64,000 bases of DNA from Hyphomicrobiales bacterium (GTDB taxonomy: Bacteria > Pseudomonadota > Alphaproteobacteria > Rhizobiales > Rhizobiaceae): contig UCNE01000010.1 of assembly GCA_900473685.1 (NCBI GenBank), forward strand, positions 186,001-250,000, given 5' to 3'. The notes beneath the pieces were generated by a model that made no database searches, had not been told where the DNA came from, and saw nothing but the letters and a program-made list of their open reading frames with translations. Made by a program: the position numbers and the translations under genes. Shown piece by piece: positions 28,154-37,940 of the stretch; position 1 is the stretch's first letter; every line of letters begins with the position of its first letter.

Positions 28154-29350
28154 TCACCCCATTTTCCCCGGATTGAATATCCCCTTGGGATCGAATTTTT
28201 CCTTCAGCCGCGCCGACAGCGCTGCAACGGGAGCAGGTTCCGGCTCGAAGGCCGGAGTGACGGCGCGAACCGCATCCGAGGCGCGCACCAGTGTCGCATG
28301 ACCGCCGCCGATACCCTTGATGAAACGACGCAGCATCTCCGCCTCTGCGTCGGCCTCCATGCGCAGCCAGACAAGACCGCCCTGCCAGTCGTAAAACGCA
28401 TCGACGCCGGTTTGCAGCCGCAGCGCCGCCACCAGTTGGTGACCGGCCATCGGCGCCACCGAGACGCGCCAGAGCGGTTTTTGCGTGCCATCGGCATAGG
28501 GTTTGACGTCGCGGATATCCCGCCACAGCTTTTCCGTCGCCTCATGATCGAGCACCGTTGCGGGCGCGACCTGAGCGAAGGCGGCTTTCAATTTTTCGGC
28601 CCGGACAGCCACCGAAGCCGGTAGTCCTTCAAGGCGCAAGACTGTGGCTGCGCCCTCCGGGTGACTGCTGCCGACAAAACGGTACCGCACGCTTTCCGTC
28701 AGATGGGCGGCACCGGATACTTCAACCGGCATCGCCAGCGCATGCGCCATGGCGGCCGCCGCCTGTGCATCATCAAGACCGAAAGCCACGATGGTCGCGG
28801 CGGCCGGCGGCAGGGGCAGGACCTTGAACGTGACTTCCGTCAGAAGCCCCAGCGTGCCGTGCGAGCCGCAGAGCAGCTTGACCAGATCGAGCCCGGTGAC
28901 ATTTTTCATCACCCGACCGCCGGATTTGATCGCCTCACCCGCACCGTTGATAAAACGGATGCCGAGCAGATGATCGCGCGCGGCACCGGCCGTGATGCGG
29001 CGCGGGCCGGAGACATTGGCGGCAAAAACGCCACCGATGGTCGGCTCGCCGCTGGTGCCCATGACGCCGCGATAATCCATCGGCTCGAACGCCAGCATCT
29101 GGCGGTTACCGGCGAGTGCCGCCTCGATTTCGGCCATCGGCGTTCCTGCTTTGGCGCTCATCGTCATCTCGGCCGGATTGTAGCTGACGATGCCGGAGAG
29201 TTTTCGCGTCGAAAGCGCCCGGTCTGCGCGGACGCGGTTGCCGAAGCCCGAGCGCGTGCCGCCGCCGCTGATCGCCAGCGGCATTCCCGTCCCGGCTGCC
29301 TGCCGGATCATATCGGCGGCTTCCATTTCCGATGTCGGTTCGTAATTCAT
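28154..29350 (-). CDS. glcE: Glycolate oxidase FAD-binding subunit GlcE
   Basis: The 398-residue FAD-binding type 4 (PCMH) protein shows ISGGGTRSGFGNRV near the start, GEPTIGGVFAANVSGPRRITAGAARDH for flavin binding, and GRVMKNVTGLDLVKLLCGSHG. GlcE is the smaller flavin-type subunit of glycolate oxidase. Its ATG at 29350 overlaps the glcD stop by 4 bases (ATGA), so translation is coupled; the longer frame to 29401 is not needed. Confidence 0.93.
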   Translation of the reverse strand: MNYEPTSEMEAADMIRQAAGTGMPLAISGGGTRSGFGNRVRADRALSTRKLSGIVSYNPAEMTMSAKAGTPMAEIEAALAGNRQMLAFEPMDYRGVMGTSGEPTIGGVFAANVSGPRRITAGAARDHLLGIRFINGAGEAIKSGGRVMKNVTGLDLVKLLCGSHGTLGLLTEVTFKVLPLPPAAATIVAFGLDDAQAAAAMAHALAMPVEVSGAAHLTESVRYRFVGSSHPEGAATVLRLEGLPASVAVRAEKLKAAFAQVAPATVLDHEATEKLWRDIRDVKPYADGTQKPLWRVSVAPMAGHQLVAALRLQTGVDAFYDWQGGLVWLRMEADAEAEMLRRFIKGIGGGHATLVRASDAVRAVTPAFEPEPAPVAALSARLKEKFDPKGIFNPGKMG

Positions 29351-30786
29351 GCGGCCGGGCGTCCTTCCAGCGGAAAGACCTTTGAGGGGTTCATGATCCA
29401 TTGCGGATCGAAGGCGGCGCGTGCGGCCATCTGCTGGTTCAGGTCAACCTGGGTGAACTGGTGCAGCATCAGGTCGCGTTTCTCGATGCCGACACCATGT
29501 TCGCCGGTCAGGCAGCCTCCTGCATCGACGCAAAGCTTGAGAATATCGTTGCCCGCCGCTTCGGCGCGTGCCGCGTCTTCGGGATCGTTGATATTGTAGA
29601 GGATCAGCGGATGCATGTTGCCGTCACCGGCGTGGAAGACGTTGGCAACACGCAGGCCGTAGCCGTCGATGATCTCGGCCGTTTTTTTCAGGACATGGGA
29701 CAGTTGGCTGAGCGGCACCGTGCCATCCATGCAGATATAGTCGGCGATGCGGCCGGTGGCGCCGAAAGCGGATTTGCGGCCTTTCCAGATCAGCGCCGCT
29801 TGCGCCGCCGACTGGCTTTCGCGGATCGTGGCGACGCCATGACGACGGGCGATTTCGATGATGCTTGCCAGCATCGCCTCCATCTCGGCTTCCGATCCCT
29901 CGACCTCGACGATCAAGAGGGCCTCGACATCCATCGGGTAGCCTGCCTGCGCGAACGCCTCGCAAATGCCGATCGCCGGCTTGTCCATGAACTCGATGGC
30001 AACCGGGATGATGCCGGAACCGATGACCTCGGCAACGCAGGCCCCCGCCTCTTCCGACGACATGAAGCCGAACAGGACCGGCCGCGACCCTTCCGGCTTG
30101 GCCAGCAGCCGCACAGTCGCCTCGGTGACGATACCGAGCTGGCCTTCCGAGCCACAGACAAGGCCGAGCAGGTCATAGCCGGGCGCATCCAGCGCCTTGC
30201 CGCCGAGCTCGATCACCGTACCGTCGAAGAGGACCATCTTGACGCCCAGGAGATTGTTGGTGGTGACGCCATATTTCAGGCAATGGGCGCCGCCGGAATT
30301 CATGCCGATATTGCCGCCAATGGTGCAGGCAAGCTGCGAGCTCGGGTCCGGCGCATAGAAGAAGCCATCGGCGGACACCGCTTCGGAAATATTGATATTG
30401 GTAACGCCCGCCTGCACCGTCGCGGTACGGTTGGCAAAATCGATATCGAGGATGCCCGACATTTTCGACAGGCCGATCACCACCGCGTCGGATTGCGGGA
30501 TGGCGCCACCCGACAGCGAGGTGCCTGCCCCGCGCGGCACGACGGGAATGCCGTAACGGCTGCAATATTTCAGAACGGCTGCCACCTGCGCCGTGGTTTC
30601 TGGCAAAGCGACGGCCAGCGGCACTTGGCGATAGGCGATGAAGGCATCAGTTTCGAACGGCACCAAACCGCGCTTTTCGCTGATCAGGCAGCCGGGTGGC
30701 AGGATATCTGTGAGATCCTCGACGATCTGATGGCGGCGTGCGAGCACGGATGGTTTCGGCTCCAGAAAGGCAATCGTTTCCGGCAT
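29347..30786 (-). CDS. glcD: Glycolate oxidase catalytic subunit GlcD
   Basis: This 479-residue FAD-linked oxidase oxidises glycolate to glyoxylate. Its FAD-binding motif reads PRGAGTSLSGGAIPQSDAVV, followed by GGNIGMNSGGAHCLKYG and YDLLGLVCGSEGQLGIVTEA; the C-terminal half ends with CLTGEHGVGIEKRDLM, which holds the substrate-site His and Glu. It is the first gene of the operon, with a divergent LysR gene 116 bases upstream. Confidence 0.94.
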   Translation of the reverse strand: MPETIAFLEPKPSVLARRHQIVEDLTDILPPGCLISEKRGLVPFETDAFIAYRQVPLAVALPETTAQVAAVLKYCSRYGIPVVPRGAGTSLSGGAIPQSDAVVIGLSKMSGILDIDFANRTATVQAGVTNINISEAVSADGFFYAPDPSSQLACTIGGNIGMNSGGAHCLKYGVTTNNLLGVKMVLFDGTVIELGGKALDAPGYDLLGLVCGSEGQLGIVTEATVRLLAKPEGSRPVLFGFMSSEEAGACVAEVIGSGIIPVAIEFMDKPAIGICEAFAQAGYPMDVEALLIVEVEGSEAEMEAMLASIIEIARRHGVATIRESQSAAQAALIWKGRKSAFGATGRIADYICMDGTVPLSQLSHVLKKTAEIIDGYGLRVANVFHAGDGNMHPLILYNINDPEDAARAEAAGNDILKLCVDAGGCLTGEHGVGIEKRDLMLHQFTQVDLNQQMAARAAFDPQWIMNPSKVFPLEGRPAA

Positions 30787-30902
30787 ATCGGCCTCCCGGC
30801 GTAGTCACGCTGCGCATGATTGGTATTTTTTCTTTACCACTTTCAACATGGCGCGGCAAATGCTAATCAGTTTTTCTGTTTTCGAAACAATGGTCAAGAT
30901 TG

Positions 30903-31799
30903 ATGACAAATCTGGGCGATCTTGAGGTGTTCACGCGTGTCGTATCCACCGGCAGTATGTCGGCGGCGGGGCGGACATTGGGGTTTTCCCCAGCTGTTAT
31001 TTCCAAACGCATCAAGCGGCTGGAAGACCGGCTTGGCACGCGGCTGTTTCAGCGCACCACGCGGCAGATATCGCTGACCGAAGCCGGACAGGGTTTTTAC
31101 GACCGCGTGCTCGGGATCATGGCCGGGATCGAGGAAGCTGAGGCCTTTGCCTCCGGCCGCTCCGGCCAGCCGCAGGGCACCTTGCGCATCACCGCGCCCA
31201 CCTCCTTCGGCCGTATGCACGTGGCGCCGCATCTCGCCCGTTTCATCGAGGCGCATCCCGATCTCATTGTGAATATCGTGCTGTCGGATGAGTTCACCGA
31301 CATCGTCGCAGAGAGTTTCGACCTTGCCATCCGCATCGGCGAACTCAGCGATTCGACGCTGGTGGCGCGTAAACTGGTTCCAGTGCGGCGCATCCTCTGC
31401 GCCTCACCGGCCTACATCGCACGCTACGGCACGCCGGAGACTATCGATGATCTGGCTGATCATATCTGCCTGCGCCAGCACAATCACGACACCTGGAAGC
31501 TGGAAAGCGAGGCGGGCTCGATGAGCTACAAGCCACAGGGCCGGCTGATCACCAATTCATCGGAGGTGGTGCGCGAAGCGGTACTGTCCGGCGCAGGCAT
31601 TGCGCTGCGCTCCACCTGGGATGTCGGCAGCGATCTGAAATCGGGAAAACTGGTGCAGGTGCTGCCCGCCTGGGAGGGCTCTCGCAACCTGTTCGTCTCG
31701 GCGCTCTATCCGAGCCGCCAGTTTCTGCCCGCCAAGGTCAGACTGTTCATCGATTATCTCGCCGGGCTCTACGGGCCAGATCCCTACTGGGAGCGGTAG
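30903..31799 (+). CDS. LysR-family transcriptional regulator next to the glc operon
   Basis: The 298-residue protein has an N-terminal winged helix (LGDLEVFTRVVSTGSMSAAG followed by FSPAVISKRIKRLEDRLGTR, residues 4-60) and a C-terminal substrate-binding fold. The start at ATG 30903 fits; the TTG three bases upstream is an annotation alternative. Divergence from glcD suggests control of glycolate oxidation, but no effector can be read from sequence. Its last 16 bases overlap the convergent DUF6880-like gene. Confidence 0.88.
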   Translation: MTNLGDLEVFTRVVSTGSMSAAGRTLGFSPAVISKRIKRLEDRLGTRLFQRTTRQISLTEAGQGFYDRVLGIMAGIEEAEAFASGRSGQPQGTLRITAPTSFGRMHVAPHLARFIEAHPDLIVNIVLSDEFTDIVAESFDLAIRIGELSDSTLVARKLVPVRRILCASPAYIARYGTPETIDDLADHICLRQHNHDTWKLESEAGSMSYKPQGRLITNSSEVVREAVLSGAGIALRSTWDVGSDLKSGKLVQVLPAWEGSRNLFVSALYPSRQFLPAKVRLFIDYLAGLYGPDPYWER

Positions 31800-33235
31800 G
31801 TTTCCGGCGGGATGCGATCCCAGAAACCGTGGCGGCGGATATGCTGCCTGCGCAAATCCGCGACATAATCGGCATGCGGCATCAATCCGTCATTGCCGTG
31901 GGGGCGTTTTGCCAGTGCTGACAGCCGTGTGAGATAATCGGCGCCATACCCATAGGCCTCCGACAGGCCCCGGCCGATGATACGGTCCAGAAGCGCCCGA
32001 TAAAGCGCAGTTGCCGCCGCCGGATAATCGGCGGCTTCGAACGCTTCGGCGGCAGGCAGAAGAAACTCGTAGAACTCACCCTCCCAGACGCCCCAGCGGG
32101 CAACGACATAGCGCGCAGCCAGATCGAGACGCGGCCAGGCGAGATAGAAGCGCAGCACGGCATGCGGCTCGCGGTGCTGCTCGGCAAAGGCGAAAGCCTT
32201 GTCCAGCGCTTCGAATTCCTCGAAATCACCGGCCTTGGCGATATATTCGCGCAGCATCTCCGCATCGAGCCCCTGCTCGAAAATCTTCCAGCGTATGGCC
32301 TGGGACCCTGTCCTATCCTTGAGACCGTCGAGGATCGCGGCCTCGAGCCGGTCCCTGTCAGACACAACTTTTACGCCGTCGCTCAACACTTCGGCGCGAC
32401 GGACAAAGCCGACTCGCGACTTGCGTGGCTTGCGGACCCAGGTCAAGGCCTCAGCATGACGGCCAGCGGTGTGCAACCGCTCGGCAATAACGACCGGCTC
32501 GCGCAGCGATTCTGGCAGGCTTTCCTCGATCGCGATATACGCATCGAGATCGCCGCGCGCATCGGCAATGGCCCGGCGCACGTAAACGATCGCGGGAAGC
32601 AACGTGGTACCGGCCGGGATCTTCATTGCCGCAGCCAGCGTTTCGTCCCAGGATTTCAGAACGTCCGGCGAAAGCGCGGCAGCGATCCGCACGGCAAGCA
32701 AGGTCCTGACACCGTGATAATCCATGACCGGAAGCCCGGGCGTGATCAACGCGGGTATGCGCGCCTGCTGATCTGCGGGCACGGTCAGGGCCAGACGGCC
32801 AGCGGCTTCGCAGGCCTGAACATAGATCCCGGCAATGCGGCCGCTGGAATCGTTGACGCGGTCCGAAACTCCCTCATAACCGAATACGAAGCGGATCAGC
32901 CTTTCCAGCGCCATGCCCGGATCGACGGCGCCGAATTCCTTGATAATGCTGGCGGAGATGCTGTCGAGATCGTTGCCGAAGGCGCGCTCCTTCTGCCAGC
33001 GGATACGGGTCTGCGACTTTTCCAGCGCATTCAGCCGGCTGTCGATCAGCTTGGCCACATTGGCAGCACCAGCCGCGCCGCCGATGCCGGCAAGCGCAGC
33101 ATTCAGCCGCTTCTTGAAGGAGGGGTTGAGGGCTGCCTCATCCAGCGCGATCTCGATCAGCCGCTCCAGCCCGAGCGCGGTCAGGCCGTCCCGGTCGAGT
33201 TTCGCCTTCTTTGCTGCTTTTACAACTTTCGCCAT
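31784..33235 (-). CDS. Uncharacterised DUF6880-like protein
   Basis: This mostly helical, Ala/Leu/Arg-rich protein of 483 residues has no signal peptide or membrane segment. It opens with a Lys-rich stretch (MAKVVKAAKKAKLDRDGLTA) and has repeated helix pairs through the middle that look like TPR/HEAT-style solenoid packing. It resembles rhizobial proteins carried as DUF6880; that is recall, not a search. The start at 33235 was chosen as the first ATG followed by the family-like N-terminus. Function unknown. Confidence 0.72.
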   Translation of the reverse strand: MAKVVKAAKKAKLDRDGLTALGLERLIEIALDEAALNPSFKKRLNAALAGIGGAAGAANVAKLIDSRLNALEKSQTRIRWQKERAFGNDLDSISASIIKEFGAVDPGMALERLIRFVFGYEGVSDRVNDSSGRIAGIYVQACEAAGRLALTVPADQQARIPALITPGLPVMDYHGVRTLLAVRIAAALSPDVLKSWDETLAAAMKIPAGTTLLPAIVYVRRAIADARGDLDAYIAIEESLPESLREPVVIAERLHTAGRHAEALTWVRKPRKSRVGFVRRAEVLSDGVKVVSDRDRLEAAILDGLKDRTGSQAIRWKIFEQGLDAEMLREYIAKAGDFEEFEALDKAFAFAEQHREPHAVLRFYLAWPRLDLAARYVVARWGVWEGEFYEFLLPAAEAFEAADYPAAATALYRALLDRIIGRGLSEAYGYGADYLTRLSALAKRPHGNDGLMPHADYVADLRRQHIRRHGFWDRIPPETYRSQ

Positions 33236-33272
33236 GGTCTTGCAGATCGATTCGTTTCGAATATCCGAAGAC

Positions 33273-34556
33273 TTAAAGGCTTTCGCGGTCCTCGTCAGCA
33301 TGATGCTTGCGGATGCGCCGCACGACGAACCACATGGCGAGCACGGCAACCGGAACGAAGAAGCCGGTCAACACGCTGGATTTGACCGGAACGCCTTCGC
33401 TTTCCAGCGCCTTGGCAAGATAACCGAACAGGCCGACGACATAATAGGAGATCGCTGCGACCGAGAGACCTTCGACCGTCTGCTGCAGGCGCAGCTGCAG
33501 CTTGGCGCGGCGGTCCATCGAATTGAGAAGCACGCTGTTTTGCCGCTCAAGCTCGACATCGACCCAGCTCCGGAGCAGCGCCGTGGCGCGGGTGAGCTTG
33601 CGCGACAGGTTAGCCTGGCGCTCCTCCACCGACTGACAGGTGCGCATGGCCGGGGCCAGACGCCGCTCCAGGAAGGTGCCGAGCGTTTCATAGCCCGGCA
33701 CGCCGGTTTCGATCAGCGAGCGGATACGCTCCTGAACGATGCCGTAATAGGCACGGCTGGCGCCAAAACGATAAAGGCTAAGGGCCGCCCCTGCCTCGAG
33801 TTCGGCGGCCAGAAGCGTGATCTCGGCCAGCATTTCGTCGGCTTTTTCACGGGCGTTGACGCGCATCCGCTGGGTCATGCCGGTCAACCCGTCCTCGATC
33901 CGGCGGATATCCGGCGACAGCGATTGTGCGAGCGGCAATCCGAGCATTGCCAGCGTGCGATAGGTTTCGATATCAAGCAGCCGCTGGACCAGCGCGCCGG
34001 TTCCGGCCTCCGTCATGCCCCGGTCGATGACGAGGATCTGCGTCAGGCCATCGCCATTCTGGCGAAAGTCCGTCAGCACCACCGACTGACCGTTCTTGAT
34101 GTCGCTGTAACAGAGGCTGGCCGGATCGAACGCGCTCATGGCGGCGCGGGTTTCTTCCGTATCCGGGCGGATTTCCAGCCGGATGCCCGAGATCAGCGTC
34201 CCCGGCGGCGAAAAACCGTCGCCGAACGGATGGGTGGTGACCTCGCCGCCGAACTGATCGGGAATGACGCCATCCCAGAAATAGGTCGAGAATTCGGTAT
34301 GACGCTCCCAGCGCAGAGTGCCCTGCCCCCAAGGCAATGCGTGATGACTGGCCTCGCGGCTGGGCGGTGCGATGCCCCGCGCGCGCGACAGCTCAGAGAG
34401 CACCGCATGATCGACGGCAGCCCCGCCATCGGTCATGAAGGCAAGCTGGAAAATGACGCGCGGCGACGTCACCAGCGCATATGGACGCGCATGGATCTCG
34501 CCCAGCGCCTGCGCGCGGGCCGGAGCCGACGGAAATGCAAAACTGCGTTTAGCCAT
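33273..34556 (-). CDS. DUF3422-family membrane-anchored protein
   Basis: This 427-residue protein has a soluble N-terminal part starting MAKRSFAFPSAPARAQALGE with the conserved IHARPY motif, a coiled-coil-like middle region, and two C-terminal membrane helices (GLSVAAISYYVVGLFGYLAK and SSVLTGFFVPVAVLAMWFVV) with a short basic tail. DUF3422 proteins are frequent in alphaproteobacteria; none has a known activity I can name. It lies upstream of the DUF6880-like gene on the same strand. Confidence 0.85.
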   Translation of the reverse strand: MAKRSFAFPSAPARAQALGEIHARPYALVTSPRVIFQLAFMTDGGAAVDHAVLSELSRARGIAPPSREASHHALPWGQGTLRWERHTEFSTYFWDGVIPDQFGGEVTTHPFGDGFSPPGTLISGIRLEIRPDTEETRAAMSAFDPASLCYSDIKNGQSVVLTDFRQNGDGLTQILVIDRGMTEAGTGALVQRLLDIETYRTLAMLGLPLAQSLSPDIRRIEDGLTGMTQRMRVNAREKADEMLAEITLLAAELEAGAALSLYRFGASRAYYGIVQERIRSLIETGVPGYETLGTFLERRLAPAMRTCQSVEERQANLSRKLTRATALLRSWVDVELERQNSVLLNSMDRRAKLQLRLQQTVEGLSVAAISYYVVGLFGYLAKALESEGVPVKSSVLTGFFVPVAVLAMWFVVRRIRKHHADEDRESL

Positions 34557-34745
34557 GAAGCGTTTTCCCCTCTCACGCATCAATCAGAACTGTCTTATCA
34601 ACAGAGTACGCAAAAGGGAAAGGACCCTTTTGACGCAGGCGAAGGTTTGCTGTGGTTTGATTTTGCACCGCGCGGCCCTGCAAAGTGGCTAAAGAAATTG
34701 ACCACTTTCAACGGGGTGACTAAGTTGGCGCCAAGGAGAGCCGCC

Positions 34746-35540
34746 GTGACCGACGACACCATCGATGCCTTTGCCCGCATCCCGCACAGCCGGACCTCCG
34801 GCGAAATCATCCAGCAGATCGAACTCCTAATCCTGGAAGGCGTGCTGCGCGACAACGAGCGGCTGCCGAGCGAACGGGACCTGTCGCGCCGTTTCGACGT
34901 TTCGCGGCCAATCCTGCGCGAGGCCCTGAAGGAACTGGAGGCACGCGGATTGCTGGTCAGCCACCATGGCGGCGGCACCTTTGTTGCCGATGTCATTGGC
35001 CAGGTCTTCTCCAAGCCGGTGATCGAACTGATCTCGCGCCACCAGAAGGCGACGCAGGATTATCTCGAATATCGCCGCGAACTGGAAGGCATGACGGCGG
35101 AGCTTGCCGCACGCCGGGCCACCCGCTTCGACCGGGACATGCTGACGCGCATCATGGAAGAGATGCGGGCGGCGCATCTGTCCGGCTCGGCCGAGGGCGG
35201 ACTGAAGACCGATGTCGAGCTGCACAGCGCCATCGGCGAATGCGCCCACAACATCATCCTCCTGCACACGCTGCGCGCCTGCTACCGGCTTTTGAGCGGC
35301 GGCATCTTCTTCAGCCGCGAGGTGCTGTTTGCCGCCCCCGGCGCCGGTGACCTGCTGCTTGCCCAGCATGAGGCGATCTACGAAGCGATCATGGCCGGAA
35401 ACCCGGCGCAGGCCCGCGAAGCCGCTCAAGCCCATATCGACTTCATCATCACAGCCACGCGGGATGCCGAACGCTCCGGCGAATGGGCGCGCATCTCGCA
35501 GCTGAGAATGCAGCAGCGCGACCGCCTCACTGGGGCCTGA
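34746..35540 (+). CDS. GntR-family (FadR subfamily) regulator
   Basis: This 264-residue regulator has an N-terminal winged helix (SGEIIQQIELLILEGVLRDN then ERLPSERDLSRRFDVSRPIL) and an all-helical FCD ligand domain. The GTG start at 34746 has AAGGAG 7 bases upstream. The very long frame that includes it (from 32913) is an artefact whose first two thirds is antisense to DUF3422. FadR members such as GlcC, LldR and PdhR sense organic acids, and a 12-base motif in front of this gene also occurs before glcD, so glycolate control is a hypothesis. Confidence 0.85.
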   Translation: MTDDTIDAFARIPHSRTSGEIIQQIELLILEGVLRDNERLPSERDLSRRFDVSRPILREALKELEARGLLVSHHGGGTFVADVIGQVFSKPVIELISRHQKATQDYLEYRRELEGMTAELAARRATRFDRDMLTRIMEEMRAAHLSGSAEGGLKTDVELHSAIGECAHNIILLHTLRACYRLLSGGIFFSREVLFAAPGAGDLLLAQHEAIYEAIMAGNPAQAREAAQAHIDFIITATRDAERSGEWARISQLRMQQRDRLTGA

Positions 35541-35817
35541 TCCCTATATCGGCAACACAAAAGACACGCACCGGCAAATTTCGGTGTACGTCTCGCCAAT
35601 GCCGCAAACATGCTCTATAAGGCCGCTATCGGCACATTTTGCTGGCGCAATCACACTAAATTGCCCGTCTTTCGCGTTGCCGCGCCCTTCATACGGAGCG
35701 CCGCGATAACTATATGTGCTTCACCAAATCTGCGCGTTTACAGGCTGCTGAAAGGGAGCATATTGAAACGATATTGCAGATTTAAATGATTCGCTTTTTT
35801 GAAAGGATGCCCCGACG

Positions 35818-36324
35818 TTGAATATTCTGAATCGCATTGTCACTGATGTACGCCTGATGTTCCGCCGTCCGGTGCGAATGCAGTGTGCTGCACTGTGCTA
35901 CCGGTTTAAGAAGAAGAGCGCGGTGCCCGAGATGCTCCTGATCACCAGCCGCGATACCGGACGCTGGGTCATCCCCAAGGGCTGGCCGATGGAAGGCAAG
36001 ATGTGTCATCAGGCTGCCGAACGCGAGGCTTACGAAGAAGCGGGCGTCACGGGCGAGACCGGCGCGGAACGGATCGGCTTCTACATGTACGACAAGGGCA
36101 TGGATCAGGGACTGAAAGTTCAGTGCATGGTCCAGGTCTACCCTCTGGTTGTTCTGGACATGCTCAAGAGCTTTCCGGAAAAAGGCAGCCGGAAAATGGA
36201 ATGGGTCAGCTTCGAGGAAGGCGCCAACCGTGTCGCCGAGCCGATGCTCAAGGATCTGATCCTGAGTTTCGAACAGCGCCTGCTTGCCACGATGAACCCG
36301 GTTCAAAAAACCGCAGCGCAATAA
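35818..36324 (+). CDS. NUDIX hydrolase
   Basis: This 168-residue NUDIX-fold pyrophosphatase has the Nudix box GWPMEGKMCHQAAEREAYEE followed by AGV; the usual first Glu position holds Lys, as in many diphosphoinositol-phosphate-like members. The start used is TTG 35818 with AAAGGA upstream; an internal ATG (MFRRPVRM) is an alternative start. A 277-base gap with no gene separates it from the FadR regulator. Substrate unknown. Confidence 0.85.
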   Translation: MNILNRIVTDVRLMFRRPVRMQCAALCYRFKKKSAVPEMLLITSRDTGRWVIPKGWPMEGKMCHQAAEREAYEEAGVTGETGAERIGFYMYDKGMDQGLKVQCMVQVYPLVVLDMLKSFPEKGSRKMEWVSFEEGANRVAEPMLKDLILSFEQRLLATMNPVQKTAAQ

Positions 36325-36424
36325 ACGTCAGAACATGACCGGCAACGCAAGGCATGCCCGGTCCAGCTGCGCAGACTGGCGCCTGCCCCGCTTAGGGCAG
36401 GCTGCCTGAATTGGAGAACAGACG

Positions 36425-37930
36425 GTGGCAAAACCGCGCCCGAGCCTCGAAAAGCCAACCCTCGACAAGTACCTGGACAGGGTGACCCTCACAGAGGAAG
36501 CGACGCATCACGTGCTGCGGCCATGGGCGGGGATCGGTTTCGGGCTGCTGTTCGTGCTGATCAGCGTGATCTTCGCCGCCACCTATGTTCTCGACGAGCC
36601 GAAATATCTGATCATTCTCGCTGCCGCTGCAGTCGCCGGATATATGGCGATGAACATCGGCGCCAATGACGTGACCAACAATGTCGGCGCCGCCGTGGGA
36701 TCGAAGGCGATCACCATGACGACGGCGCTCATCATCGCCGCAATCTTCGAGATCGCCGGTGCCGTCTTTGCCGGCGGACGCGTCGTCTCTACCATCGAGG
36801 CCGGCATTGTCGATGCGTCCCAGATGCCATCCGGCGAGGCCTTTGTCTGGGTGATGATGGCGGCTCTGGTTTCGGCTGCGGTGTGGATCAACATCGCCAC
36901 ATGGTCTGGCGCGCCGATCTCCACGACCCATTCGGTCGTCGGCGGCATTCTCGGCGCAGGCGTCGCTGCAGCCGGATTTTCCACCGTGCACTGGATGTCG
37001 CTGGCCGGAATCACGGCAAGCTGGATGATTTCGCCGATCCTCGGCGGCGGCATCGCAGCCCTGCTTCTCGCCTTCATCAAGACCTTCATCATCTACCGCG
37101 AAGACAAGATCGACGCGGCAGTCTTCTGGACACCCATCCTGCTCGCCTTGATGACAGGAGCCTTCGCCACCTATTTTACCGTGATCGGCATCGAGAAGGT
37201 GGCGCATCTTTCGATGACGACCGGCCTTTGGGCTGGCCTCGCAGTGGCCGTCATGACTGCAATTGCCAGCAGGCCCTGGATCGCCCGGCAGGCGCGCGGG
37301 CTCGACAACCGCAATCAGTCGCTGCGCAAGCTGTTCTGGATGCCGCTTATTCTGTCGGCTGCACTCCTCTCGTTCGCGCATGGCGCCAACGACGTTTCCA
37401 ACGCCGTCGGCCCGCTTGCGGCAATCGTTGCCAACGTCAATGGCCTTGCCATCGTCCCGACGACCTATGTGCCGCTCTGGGTGATGCTGATCGGTGCTTT
37501 CGGCATTTCCTGCGGCCTGTTGCTGTTTGGGCCGAAACTGATCCGCGTCGTCGGCGAGGAAATCACCAAGCTCAATCCGATGCGTGCCTATTGCGTGGCG
37601 CTGGCAACAGCGATCACCGTTATCATTGCAACATCGCTCGGCCTGCCCGTCTCGACCACCCACACCGCCGTGGGCGCAGTGTTCGGTATCGGCTTCTTCC
37701 GCGAATGGTACACCCGCAACTCCAAGCGGCGGCTGGAATATGTGCGCCAGAAGACCGGGCAACTGGACTTCGAACGCCGCGTCCAGCACAGTCCGGAAGA
37801 ATGGCACCGGCGCCGTCTGGTGCGGCGATCGCATTTCATGACAATCCTCGCTGCGTGGGTGATCACCGTTCCCGTTTCAGCGCTGTTGTCGGCGGCGGTC
37901 TACATGGTTTTCAAAGCACTCTTCATTTAA
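36425..37930 (+). CDS. pit: Low-affinity inorganic phosphate transporter, PiT family
   Basis: PiT transporters import metal phosphate by cation symport. The 501-residue protein has about ten hydrophobic segments and the two PiT signatures in inverted halves: GANDVTNNVGAAVGSKAITM and FAHGANDVSNAVGPLAAIVA, plus the paired ISTTHSVVGG and VSTTHTAVGAVFG motifs. It starts with GTG preceded by GGAGA. The C-terminal basic loop (NSKRRLEYVRQK) precedes the last helix. rsmE follows 10 bases later. Confidence 0.93.
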   Translation: MAKPRPSLEKPTLDKYLDRVTLTEEATHHVLRPWAGIGFGLLFVLISVIFAATYVLDEPKYLIILAAAAVAGYMAMNIGANDVTNNVGAAVGSKAITMTTALIIAAIFEIAGAVFAGGRVVSTIEAGIVDASQMPSGEAFVWVMMAALVSAAVWINIATWSGAPISTTHSVVGGILGAGVAAAGFSTVHWMSLAGITASWMISPILGGGIAALLLAFIKTFIIYREDKIDAAVFWTPILLALMTGAFATYFTVIGIEKVAHLSMTTGLWAGLAVAVMTAIASRPWIARQARGLDNRNQSLRKLFWMPLILSAALLSFAHGANDVSNAVGPLAAIVANVNGLAIVPTTYVPLWVMLIGAFGISCGLLLFGPKLIRVVGEEITKLNPMRAYCVALATAITVIIATSLGLPVSTTHTAVGAVFGIGFFREWYTRNSKRRLEYVRQKTGQLDFERRVQHSPEEWHRRRLVRRSHFMTILAAWVITVPVSALLSAAVYMVFKALFI

Positions 37931-37940
37931 GGACTGATCT

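Noticed and set aside
32913..34745. Long in-frame extension upstream of the FadR regulator
   Set aside because: It is antisense to the DUF3422 gene; the real start is GTG 34746 with AAGGAG.
36392..37834. 480-codon minus-strand frame over pit
   Set aside because: Shadow of pit, which has clear PiT motifs.
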